From contig DATEFT010000466.1 of the NCBI GenBank assembly GCA_035280505.1, positions 1-14,764 on the forward strand: DNA of 14,764 bases. The letters are read 5' to 3'. This document shows, one piece after another, positions 8,501 through 14,423 of the stretch. The position numbers and the translations under genes were made by a program. The notes below the pieces were generated by a model. The model had not been told where the DNA came from and made no database searches. It worked only from the letters and a program-made list of their open reading frames with translations. The stretch is from JAKEHZ01 sp035280505. Its GTDB lineage: Bacteria; Acidobacteriota; Blastocatellia; RBC074. Each line of letters opens with the position of its first letter. Within the stretch, counting starts at the first letter, position 1.

Positions 8501-9993
8501 GTGAACTTCAGCCGGGTTCCGGCTTGATCCTCCAACCGACTGAGACGTCCCTTCTCATAAGCCAGCGCGATCCGGTTGCTGTTCCGATCCTCGATCTCCG
8601 TCAGCCTGAGCGCCGCGTTCTCCGCTTTCCCTGGCGGATCAGACCCAATCCCGTTCACCGAATCCAGTGTTCCGGCCGGCTCGAATTTGTATCGTGTTCC
8701 ATTCCGGCCTCGCACCAGATAGATTCGGTCGCCCAACCGTTCCAGCCATTGCTTCTCCAGTGGATTGAACGCGCTCTCACCGACCTCAATCCGCTCAAAG
8801 GCGACCAGCCGCGCCTCATCATTCCGCAGGATGACCATTCCTTGGCGGTCGTCTTCCCAGAGATGAATATCGTAGGAATGGATCCATCCGCGTCCCAATG
8901 GCCCTGCATAATCGATGGCCGAAGTGTCATAAGCACGGGTAAAGTCGATTGGCACCCGTCCGGGCAGGTCGAAATCCGTTTGGGCGGTAAAGACACGCCC
9001 AGAGGCCACATCCACCGGATGCCCGGTTATGACACAGAGGTCATTTCGTAATCTGCTACCTTCAGGCAGGAGTAGTTGAAGCCTTCGCGCCGACCGCTTG
9101 AGGAGTTTGCCCATCCCTCTCGCGATCGTCATCCATCCCGGCATCGGGAATCCGCCAACGATCACATTCGGACTCCCGGTGATGAAGTTGCCGAAACAGT
9201 TGAGCGGCGTTGCTCCCGGATCTTTTCCCATCCCTATTGACAGCGCCATGGCGGCCATATCTGCTGCCGCCTGCATCGCCGACATCTTGGCTTCGAGCCC
9301 CGCCGCCTCCGCCTCAGCAGCCGCGGCCTCGGCTTCCGACTCAGATTCGGCGTTCTCCGCTGCTGCTTCAGCATGGTTCTGATCGGCCAGCGCCGCGCCC
9401 ATTCCCAGCGCGCCCATGGCGCCGGTGAAGCCAATCATCGCTTTATCAAACTTCGTCAATCCTTGGCGGGCGGCCTTGAGCCCCTTTATGCCCGGAAGAG
9501 CCGGAACACAGTGCCGGGTAAAATCGATGAATTGCCTGGCAGCCCTCGATCCTCCGATGAAGACGTGCGAGGACCCGGTCAGGACTTCGAACAATGGATA
9601 GTAACCGCCGCACCAGGCCCCAAAACCGACATCCCCGCTCCGCGCCGCCGGCCACCCATTGATCAAAACATTGGTCGCCCCGGCGCAGATCACCGGCCCA
9701 ATGCTCGGCAAGGGGAAGCCCATGCTCGGCGGATGCGGATGGCTGTGAGGCCATCCCAGCACCAGATCGCGGAAGAGTCGTGCGGCAGGAAAACTGGGGA
9801 GAGCTTGAGACACACCCTGCGTCAAACCGGCTACACCCTGGTTCAACAGATCCACCGGCTTCATGACCAGCGCCATCGTTTGGCCGACGAAGCTCTGCAG
9901 CGTTCGTGCCGGATTCGCCAAATCTTGAGTCTCTGATGCCGATTCGGTCCGTAAAGTGGTTGGAAGGTGGGTGATTCTCGGGGCGTCAGACAT
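5584..9993 (-). CDS. PAAR-Rhs polymorphic toxin with nucleotidyltransferase-like C-terminal domain
   Basis: 1469 residues, a full-length Rhs effector. An N-terminal amphipathic stretch (about 30-75) precedes a PAAR-like domain (about 85-150, with a His/Pro-rich segment and GATNVLINGWPAARSGD). A Gly/Ala-rich hydrophobic helix (185-203) and an Ala/Glu-rich coiled coil (about 207-250) follow. A second PAAR-like half (258-286) comes next, then the DUF6531-type start of the shell (GHPVDVASGRVF, 324-335). About 950 residues of YD/Rhs repeats follow (many YDxxGRL variants). The core closes with the hallmark RYISRDPIGSLGGLNHY and DPFGL (1329-1333), where Rhs proteins self-cleave. The 136-residue tail is the toxin. 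PAAR proteins cap the type VI secretion spike (VgrG), and Rhs shells encapsulate the toxin; no other T6SS gene is visible here. It is the middle gene of an operon, 17 bp after the TPR gene and 49 bp before the first immunity candidate. The N-terminal coding part is visibly GC-richer than the toxin tail, as expected of exchangeable Rhs tips. Confidence 0.93.
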   Translation of the reverse strand: MSDAPRITHLPTTLRTESASETQDLANPARTLQSFVGQTMALVMKPVDLLNQGVAGLTQGVSQALPSFPAARLFRDLVLGWPHSHPHPPSMGFPLPSIGPVICAGATNVLINGWPAARSGDVGFGAWCGGYYPLFEVLTGSSHVFIGGSRAARQFIDFTRHCVPALPGIKGLKAARQGLTKFDKAMIGFTGAMGALGMGAALADQNHAEAAAENAESESEAEAAAAEAEAAGLEAKMSAMQAAADMAAMALSIGMGKDPGATPLNCFGNFITGSPNVIVGGFPMPGWMTIARGMGKLLKRSARRLQLLLPEGSRLRNDLCVITGHPVDVASGRVFTAQTDFDLPGRVPIDFTRAYDTSAIDYAGPLGRGWIHSYDIHLWEDDRQGMVILRNDEARLVAFERIEVGESAFNPLEKQWLERLGDRIYLVRGRNGTRYKFEPAGTLDSVNGIGSDPPGKAENAALRLTEIEDRNSNRIALAYEKGRLSRLEDQAGTRLKFTYITLADGAERLAGVHLALNEDSTRTARLVSFTYDAAGRLVNATDRGLVPWRYAYDDHLLIRETNRNGLSFHFAYRGEGQAARCIHTWGDDGIYERWLDYDPEARMTEVEDSLGRRTTYYFNELDLPISIVDALGGVRQYGYDANGDLLSETDEIGRSVKYSYNLTGDCTAITNSDGTTRRIDYTRESWPEKLIDETGAEFKREYDERGNITATVDALGNRREYRYNQFGDMEEAVDPLGGVMRFKWNERGRILEFSTPLGSTTRYGFDERNRLATIRNPSGYITRYAYDAQDRLMQSERPDGTRHHYRYDPEGNLTHFLDANGAETRFRYVDYNKLGERIDALGYTQRFAYDTEANLIEIHNERGDVNQFLYDELDRVQREIGFDGLIWDYDYDPASQLIARTDPAGRLTRFIRDRQGRLIERHRPDGTTITFAYDSIGRLVRAVAPDSELIFRRDPLGRVTWEAQNGKVIEHEYDALGHRIKRRSPSGQTVEFSYTADSQLDRLQTPCGSIAFEYDRSGRLTKQRFPGELEESFYYDRCGRLSEQSLYKSSHTLFIRGYKYDVEDNLVELNDSNKGVIHFDYDPVERLSEVVQPEKRGEQLVYDSTGNLLQRGDRYFRYDIQNRLVQTADTVMIYDEVGNLIENRRAGSSIHYSYDPDNRLIAIESGEWGLIEFSYDAFGRRIAKNTKDGETGFLWDGDVLLMEQQGKRSNEYAFDPESHEPLCRFDGDRFDAYHNDHLGTPRELTDERGNIVWSASYDVYGRQISLYKDKSENQIRFQGQYEDVETGLFYNFHRYYDAETGRYISRDPIGSLGGLNHYTYTQNPVNWIDPFGLAATWNCKRVRWKDSKGRFAKAPANPDLFNYRTITPAELAEVQAIANKYNTTIDIVGSRAKGEGREIHFPEKPVGKDLNRKGETRSDIDFRVDTKHPQANDIIEELKKVSNGAGTAGVKWSTSDRSTYPPYIKVSPD
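5587..5994 (-). other. Rhs C-terminal toxin region (nucleotidyltransferase fold motifs)
   Basis: These are residues 1334-1469, after the DPFGL cleavage motif. The tail shows GSRAKG (1389-1394) and, 23 residues later, SDIDFRV (1418-1424). This is the GS-x...-D-x-D signature of the DNA polymerase beta-like nucleotidyltransferase superfamily, with Asp1419 and Asp1421 as metal ligands. The third acidic ligand is not obvious: Asp1456 and the final residue Asp1469 are the only late candidates. The protein ends at PPYIKVSPD. Such domains transfer a nucleotidyl group to a protein or RNA target; the target is unknown here. The family call is by motif and could be refuted by structure prediction. Confidence 0.65.
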
Positions 9994-10010
9994 GGCAGCT
10001 AGTCCATCGT

Positions 10011-11234
10011 TCAGGAGGCCAGTTGAGATAATTCGGTGTCGCAGGCTGCGCGACGCCGTGAATTGCCGAGCTCTCGATAGAGGTCTCGCAGATGCTCCAG
10101 ATTGCTCTTCTGTCCTTCCTCGTGCCGCAGCTCGCGGCTGATCGCGACCGCCTTCTCCCAGTTCTCGGCGGCCTCGCGTTCGTCTCCCATTCGGCGATGA
10201 ATCACCCCGATCTGCTCCAGTGCCTGGACCTGTTGCAACGGTAGATCTGAGGCCCCCGCCAACTGTTCCATCGATTGATAGTAGATCAGGGCCTCATCTA
10301 ATTGGTCCTGCATCATCAGGACGTTGCCGAGATTGAAGCTCTGGCAGATGACCAGCGGCTGCGATTTCAATTCGATCGAGAGCTTGATGGCCCGCTCGTA
10401 CCAGAGCTGGGCATCTCGGAATTTGCCCTGCATATAGTGCAGATCGCCGATGTTGTTGAGAACCACCGATTGTTGATGGCCTTGCCCCGTGTATCTGAAG
10501 TAGTCGAGGATTTCCAGGTTACGGGCCAATGCCAGGTCATAACGCTGATTGGCCACATCAAAGCCGGCCAGCATCATATGCATCTGCGCCTGCTCCTCAA
10601 CCGGCACGCGCGGATCGTTCGCTTTCTCATTCAGCTTTCTCTCTAACGATTCCGGGTCGAGTTCCGGCCGGTAGACTTTGACGTTCGGCAATTCACTAAT
10701 CCTTGGGGACAGAATGGGTAAACCCACATCGTCGCGGACGATCAACTTGGTCCTGGGCAGCGAGCCGGTCCCCAGCTCACGATTAATCTCATCGACGAGG
10801 TGCGAATAAGCTCCCGGTCGATCGATCTCCAGGGGATAGAAGATCCAGATCACGCGGCGCTCATCCGTCACCAAACTTTCAACATACTGCATGAGATTTA
10901 TCAGCCGGGCAGAGGGTGTTTGCGAATCATTCATCGGCAATTCCTCCAGGAGCGGCAGTGCCGTGTCCCCGCGGCCGGTCAGTTCCTGATTGACCTGGGC
11001 GACCTGACGGCGGATTGTGGCGGGGATTTCTCGAACGTACTCAGCGGAATCGGTGAACGGGTGCGCAAAGACCAGGAAGAGGTCCGACGAATCCGGATCG
11101 TCATCCAGAGCTTCAAGGCTCTTGATGACGAGTGCGGAGTCTTCCGGCTCACACGAGACGATCATCAGATTTTCTGCCCGGCTTTCGACAAATCGACGAA
11201 ACTCCCGTTGAATGGCTTCCATGAAGCTTTTCAT
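10011..11234 (-). CDS. TPR protein with degenerate NTPase-like N-terminus, likely Rhs adaptor or chaperone
   Basis: 407 residues from the ATG at 11234, chosen because GGAGG lies four bases upstream. A GTG at 11297 would add 21 residues that look unlike protein. Residues about 214-405 form four to five tetratricopeptide repeats (for example SVVLNNIGDLHYMQGKFRDA and the AAENWEKAVAISREL repeat). The first 200 residues have the strand order of a P-loop NTPase: LMIVSCEPEDSA (23-34) sits where a Walker A would be, but has no GxxxxGK[ST]. A hydrophobic strand VIWIFYPLEID (128-138) then sits at the Walker B place, and TKLIVRDD (162-169) follows. It therefore looks like a catalytically dead NTPase-type domain fused to a TPR scaffold (inference). 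It precedes the PAAR-Rhs gene by 17 bp on the same strand, the usual position of effector-loading chaperones or adaptors such as the Eag/DUF1795 proteins, although it is not one of those. Cytoplasmic. Confidence 0.82.
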   Translation of the reverse strand: MKSFMEAIQREFRRFVESRAENLMIVSCEPEDSALVIKSLEALDDDPDSSDLFLVFAHPFTDSAEYVREIPATIRRQVAQVNQELTGRGDTALPLLEELPMNDSQTPSARLINLMQYVESLVTDERRVIWIFYPLEIDRPGAYSHLVDEINRELGTGSLPRTKLIVRDDVGLPILSPRISELPNVKVYRPELDPESLERKLNEKANDPRVPVEEQAQMHMMLAGFDVANQRYDLALARNLEILDYFRYTGQGHQQSVVLNNIGDLHYMQGKFRDAQLWYERAIKLSIELKSQPLVICQSFNLGNVLMMQDQLDEALIYYQSMEQLAGASDLPLQQVQALEQIGVIHRRMGDEREAAENWEKAVAISRELRHEEGQKSNLEHLRDLYRELGNSRRRAACDTELSQLAS

Positions 11235-11297
11235 CGGACCTCCGCAAACCGCTCTCAAATGAGCGCCTGATGTGATGATATAAATAGTAGCTGACAC

Positions 11298-11814
11298 CCG
11301 CTCCCTGCCTGGCCTACGACAACTACTACGGATGAAGTGCGGAAAACCGATTCAAGATTCCGGGTAGGCTAAGTTGGATCATCATCAGCCCAGCCTGTAA
11401 GGCCTGAACCAGTGTGCAGGATTATTCTCGAAAGCAATCGTGCAGCAATTCGTTGGAAGTGGATCAATGCTGTCTTGCCTGATCGAGATGGCATCTCCTT
11501 ATCAACAACATTTGACGACTCGCAAAATAAGTGGGCGGCAGGTGAGGATTGCCCGCCCGCAGTGAGCGTAGAGATACTCACAAAGTTCATCCCAGCGCTT
11601 TTATAGAGGCGATTTATAGGTCATTTTTCTTTTTTGCTCTCTCATGGCAGCAATACGTACGGGCTGCAGGCGATGGATCATCTCATCCCCTTATTTTATA
11701 GCCACCCAGATCATGCTGCATGAATCCGCGCACTGAAGTGTGACCGTAGACTCAATTACCCTTAATGGAATATGGATAAAAATGATTGTTTAGAGGTAGT
11801 CCGCATAGGATGAT
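11298..11814. other. Gene-poor region upstream of the toxin operon
   Basis: About 520 bases between the divergent toxin operon and the small plus-strand gene. Short open frames exist on both strands (for example 11369-11590 minus and 11412-11606 plus), but neither has a ribosome site, a recognisable motif or coding-like composition. There is a T-rich stretch near 11624-11636 without a stable GC hairpin. The toxin operon promoter should lie here or within the 5' end of the TPR gene, but I could not identify a convincing -35/-10 pair. Confidence 0.4.
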
Positions 11815-11823
11815 TTGACGTAT

Positions 11824-12123
11824 ATGGAACAACCAAGTGCCCCAGATGAGCGGGGTGACAGCCGTCAGAGATCGGATGAACCACCTCGCCTACGCGATTA
11901 TGACTATTTCTCGGACATAGGACCGGCATTACGCAACGACCCACGAGCCGCATATGCCTTTGCCGCTTTGATGTATCGAATCAGCGAACTCACAAAAATT
12001 AACCAGGAAGTGCATGCGTTTATAGCGCCGTTGGCTGAAAGCGGAATCCGCCTGGGATACGAGTACACAACCGATCACGAGGCCTGCCTCATGAAGTTCA
12101 AACATACACTTGCCGAAGAATAG
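11824..12123 (+). CDS. Small protein of unknown function
   Basis: 99 residues from the ATG at 11824; a TTG at 11815 in the same frame, four bases after an AGGA, is the alternative start and would give 102 residues. The first 25 residues are polar and Pro/Arg/Asp-rich and look disordered. The rest is probably helical (AAYAFAALMYRISELTKIN), followed by a mixed Tyr/His-containing C-terminus. No signal peptide or membrane helix. I recognise no family. It is the only gene on this strand in the middle of the window, and no partner is evident. The reading frame has no internal irregularity, but its length and lack of motifs leave real doubt. Confidence 0.5.
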   Translation: MEQPSAPDERGDSRQRSDEPPRLRDYDYFSDIGPALRNDPRAAYAFAALMYRISELTKINQEVHAFIAPLAESGIRLGYEYTTDHEACLMKFKHTLAEE

Positions 12124-12411
12124 AATGACATCCCAATTGATCTGCACGGGAAGGCCAGTCAAATGCCGGAACTCAGCATCCCTCGGCTTCGTCGGTTTCC
12201 GCTTAGGCGCCTCTGTCAGGTCTGTGGCGATTCAAGTGGAGCGGCCGTGAGAATCCCAGCCGATGTCCGGATGAGCAAAGTGCTTGATCCGATAGATCAT
12301 TAGCGCCAGATTCCCGAGCCCTCCTGTGAGATTGGCTTCGAGATGCGCCTTTGCCGGTGATCCGTTCCGGAATTCGAGCCGCAGGTTACGAATGGATCGC
12401 GGCCTATTTCT
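12124..12411 (-). pseudogene. Decayed coding remnant of unknown gene, interrupted by an in-frame stop
   Basis: Reading the minus strand, one frame is open from 12411 to 12235 (59 codons) with a protein-like sequence including AHLEANLTGGLGNLALMIY and GWDSHGRST. It then meets TGA at 12232-12234 and continues in the same frame past it with EAPKRKPTKPRDAEFRHLTG and LPVQINWDVI. The codon positions show third-position GC above first above second on this strand, as real genes here do. No start codon with a ribosome site is seen, and an in-frame TAG lies at 12412-12414. I read it as a 3' fragment of a lost gene, possibly of a mobile element or an accessory protein; I do not recognise the family. It could still be chance. 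Confidence 0.4.
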
Positions 12412-12715
12412 CTACAAAAACTACGTAGCCTCCATTTGGCCCCGGAATGACGGAATGAACCCTGATGCCTTTATTCACTGCTTCTCTCAACGCTTCATTC
12501 AAACCGGCCGCGGTGAGGCCGATATTTCCGGGAGTGTTGTCGAAGTTGAATATCTGTTTATCTTTATCCCTCGATACGACATAGATGAGCTTCTCTGCCG
12601 ACATCGACCCCGCGGCCCCGGATATTGGCGAAAAAAGGCCTCGCAACAGCAAGCCCCAGACGCCGACGACCAACGCGAGTAGTAATATTCTGATTTGTCG
12701 ATCTGGACTGATCAT
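12404..12715 (-). CDS. Small membrane-anchored protein of unknown function
   Basis: 103 residues. Residues about 9-25 form one hydrophobic helix (IRILLLALVVGVWGLLL) after a short charged N-terminus, so it is an N-terminal anchor or an uncleaved signal. It is followed by a Gly/Ser-rich linker and a soluble domain of about 63 residues with strand EKLIYVVSRD, helix AAGLNEALREAVNKGI and strand GGYVVFVEK. This layout resembles the short DUF4177-type fold (strand, helix with Leu-Asn near its start, Gly-rich end strand), but that is only a loose likeness. AGGA lies ten bases before the ATG. It is 82 bp downstream of the tandem-HTH regulator on the same strand, so the two may be cotranscribed. The soluble part would face the periplasm if the helix inserts in the usual orientation. 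Confidence 0.65.
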   Translation of the reverse strand: MISPDRQIRILLLALVVGVWGLLLRGLFSPISGAAGSMSAEKLIYVVSRDKDKQIFNFDNTPGNIGLTAAGLNEALREAVNKGIRVHSVIPGPNGGYVVFVEK

Positions 12716-12797
12716 GTTCGCGATTTCCTTTCATTCTATCAGCTGTACCTGAAGCAATTAGAATTCACGACTTCCCCAGAATAAAGGCTTGGCGGCT

Positions 12798-14351
12798 TTA
12801 GATAATATGATGTTTCTTTAGCTGATTCCAAAGCGCGTTCGGTCTCAATCCGAGTTCCGCCGCCGCCGCACCGATGTCCTCGTTGTGAGTCTGTAAAACT
12901 TCTCTTAACCGCGCTCTCCGCTCCTGAAGCCACCGCGCTTTCATCTGAGCCATAGTTTCTTTCCTCGACGAGACACTGACCGGCCGTATTTCCGGTGGTG
13001 TAGACCTCTTACATTGATTGGATAGATGCCAGGTATCCGACCTGGCCCATTGATTGGATGGCTTCCAGACAATATGATTCCTCGTCAGATGATTCCAAAG
13101 CGTTTTCGGGCTCATGCCGAGTTCGGCCGCCGCTGCAGTAAAATTCCCGTCACAGTTTTGGAATGCCTCTCCCAACCGTAATACTAATTCCTGATGCTGT
13201 CGCTCTCTCATCTGAGCCGCGGTCTCTTTTTTTGGCAGTATTGCTGTCGGCTGCTTTTCTGCTGTCGGCTGCTTTTCTGCTGCCGGCTGTATTTCTTCCG
13301 GCGCGGGCCTCTTCCACTGAATCGAGGAGATAATTTCTTCAATCACCCTGCCGCTGATGATTAGCTGCGGGACGGCTATTTCCACGCGCGTTTCGGCGCG
13401 TGCCGATTTCAGGGCTCGCCCTACCGATTTCATCACGATCTCATCCAGTTCCCGGATATTGCCCGGATAGTCATAGCGCAACAACACGTCCTCTGCGGAT
13501 TCATCGAGGATGCATTCGGGCAACCTGCTGTCACGCATCATTTTATCCAGGAAGTAGTAAGCCAGGAACAGAATATCTTCAGTCCGCTCTCTCAATGGCG
13601 GAATCCTGACCTCAAACCCGAACCGATAGGCTAAATCAGGGCGGAATTTGCCGGCCTTGATCAGGGCGCCGAGATTACGATTGGTCGCCGTAACGATTCG
13701 AAAGTCGACTCTGGTGTTGCTGCTGCCACCGACCCGCCTGATCTTCCGTTCCTGTTGGGTACGCAGGAATTTTTGCTGTAGCGGTAACGGCAGATCCCCA
13801 AATTCATCCAGAAAGAGCACCCCGCCTTGAGCCTGCTCCATCAATCCCTTCTTCGATGTTGTGGCCCCGGTAAAAGCGCCTCGCTCATGACCGAAGAGCT
13901 CGCTTTCAAAGAGGTTTTCCCCCAATGTCGGGCAATCAACATCAACAAATTTCCCTGAGGGCTTGAGGATGTCATAGATCAACCGTGCGACCAGTTCCTT
14001 CCCGGCCCCAGACTCGGCCAGAATCAGAATATCTCCCACCAGCGGTACGTGTACTTCCAGGTGATCTATCAGCTCCTGCATGGCTTGGCTGCGGTAGATC
14101 AATTTCTTGCCGTCAGAGAGATTCACACACATCCCCTGAAGGTGCCGCTTCGAAACATTGATTCGAGAGATATTAAGGGCACCCTGGCTGTGGCTGACCA
14201 GAGAGTATTTACGGTTGCCGTTCACAGAGTATTCCATTCTGAACGGACAAGGCGACCGGGTGTGTGGATGTTTAGCCGAGTGATGGAGTTTATTATTTCT
14301 TAATCGATGCCTTGTGCCAAGTTTCTTCTTCCTGGGGGTTGACCTTTCCAC
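12798..14351 (-). CDS. Sigma-54-type AAA+ transcriptional activator with tandem Fis helix-turn-helix domains
   Basis: Residues are numbered from a GTG at 14351 (517 aa). The start is uncertain: a predicted transcription start near 14357 leaves almost no leader, and a TTG at 14321 with AGGAAG seven bases upstream, or the ATG at 14237, is more plausible. The AAA+ domain (about 84-320) has Walker A AESGAGK (112-118; the family's first Gly is Ala), the sigma-54 contact loop GAFTGA (158-163), Walker B VLFLDEF (178-184), PDLAYRF (238-244) and YPGNIREL (295-302). An intact GAFTGA implies real sigma-54 remodelling activity. No receiver, GAF, PAS or FHA domain precedes it, so it is PspF-like in layout. 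After a linker of hexapeptide repeats come two Fis-type HTHs, at about 398-427 and 487-516 (AAAAELGMSPKTLWNHL and AAAAELGLRPNALWNQL). Each is preceded by a similar KETxAQM segment, so one arose by duplication. Target promoters are unknown. Confidence 0.88.
   Translation of the reverse strand: MERSTPRKKKLGTRHRLRNNKLHHSAKHPHTRSPCPFRMEYSVNGNRKYSLVSHSQGALNISRINVSKRHLQGMCVNLSDGKKLIYRSQAMQELIDHLEVHVPLVGDILILAESGAGKELVARLIYDILKPSGKFVDVDCPTLGENLFESELFGHERGAFTGATTSKKGLMEQAQGGVLFLDEFGDLPLPLQQKFLRTQQERKIRRVGGSSNTRVDFRIVTATNRNLGALIKAGKFRPDLAYRFGFEVRIPPLRERTEDILFLAYYFLDKMMRDSRLPECILDESAEDVLLRYDYPGNIRELDEIVMKSVGRALKSARAETRVEIAVPQLIISGRVIEEIISSIQWKRPAPEEIQPAAEKQPTAEKQPTAILPKKETAAQMRERQHQELVLRLGEAFQNCDGNFTAAAAELGMSPKTLWNHLTRNHIVWKPSNQWARSDTWHLSNQCKRSTPPEIRPVSVSSRKETMAQMKARWLQERRARLREVLQTHNEDIGAAAAELGLRPNALWNQLKKHHII
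12804..12893 (-). other. Second (C-terminal) Fis-type HTH coding segment
   Basis: Codes for residues about 487-516 of the activator, ending KKHHII. It matches the upstream HTH in the AAAAELG and LWN positions and in the final HI pair, the result of an internal tandem duplication. Confidence 0.7.
13071..13160 (-). other. First Fis-type HTH coding segment
   Basis: Codes for residues about 398-427 of the activator, ending in the RNHIV segment. A spacer of about 60 residues containing two similar SNQ segments (PSNQWARS and LSNQCKRS) separates it from the second HTH. Confidence 0.7.
13243..13296 (-). repeat. Three tandem 18-bp units coding a hexapeptide linker
   Basis: On the plus strand GCTGTCGGCTGCTTTTCT occurs at 13243-13260 and again, identical, at 13261-13278. 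A third copy with two changes follows at 13279-13296. The repeat encodes the P-(T/A)-A-E-K-Q type linker between the AAA+ domain and the first HTH. Two identical copies in a row suggest recent slippage, so the linker length may vary between strains. Confidence 0.85.
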
Positions 14352-14365
14352 CCCCGCTAGATAAT
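14339..14365 (+). promoter_or_regulatory. Putative sigma-70 promoter of the XRE-type regulator gene
   Basis: TTGACC (14339-14344) and GATAAT (14360-14365) each differ from consensus by one base and are 15 bases apart, slightly short of optimal. Transcription would start near 14372 and reach the ATG at 14424 after about 50 bases. The -10 overlaps that of the divergent promoter. Confidence 0.4.
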
Positions 14366-14391
14366 TATAGTTAACAATCGTTCATAGTCAA
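14364..14391 (-). promoter_or_regulatory. Putative sigma-70 promoter of the AAA+ activator gene
   Basis: Read on the minus strand, TTGACT (14386-14391) and a perfect TATAAT (14364-14369) are separated by 16 bases. This is the best -35/-10 pair I found in the window. The start point would be near 14357, which argues against the GTG at 14351 as the translation start of the activator. Confidence 0.6.
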
Positions 14392-14423
14392 GGCGCAAGG
14401 CTTTTATTTGGGAGGGATCAACA

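Noticed and set aside
8455..9051. 198-codon plus-strand open frame opposite the Rhs shell
   Set aside because: Shadow of the Rhs gene; no ribosome site or motif. The same applies to 7060-7620 and 5434-5916.
9373..9936. 187-codon plus-strand open frame opposite the PAAR region
   Set aside because: It is antisense to the clear PAAR-Rhs frame; length is explained by the high GC of that stretch, and the translation has no domain.
11234..11297. GTG start at 11297 for the TPR gene
   Set aside because: The ATG at 11234 has a strong GGAGG, while the GTG has a poorly spaced site and the extra 21 residues look like untranslated sequence.
11369..11606. Open frames of 73 codons (minus) and 64 codons (plus) in the gene-poor gap
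   Set aside because: No ribosome site, no recognisable motif, and the two overlap each other on opposite strands.
14305..14321. TTGGCAC sequence near the activator start as a sigma-54 -24 element
   Set aside because: The -12 part (GC at the correct spacing, TTGC) is absent, so it does not meet the consensus.
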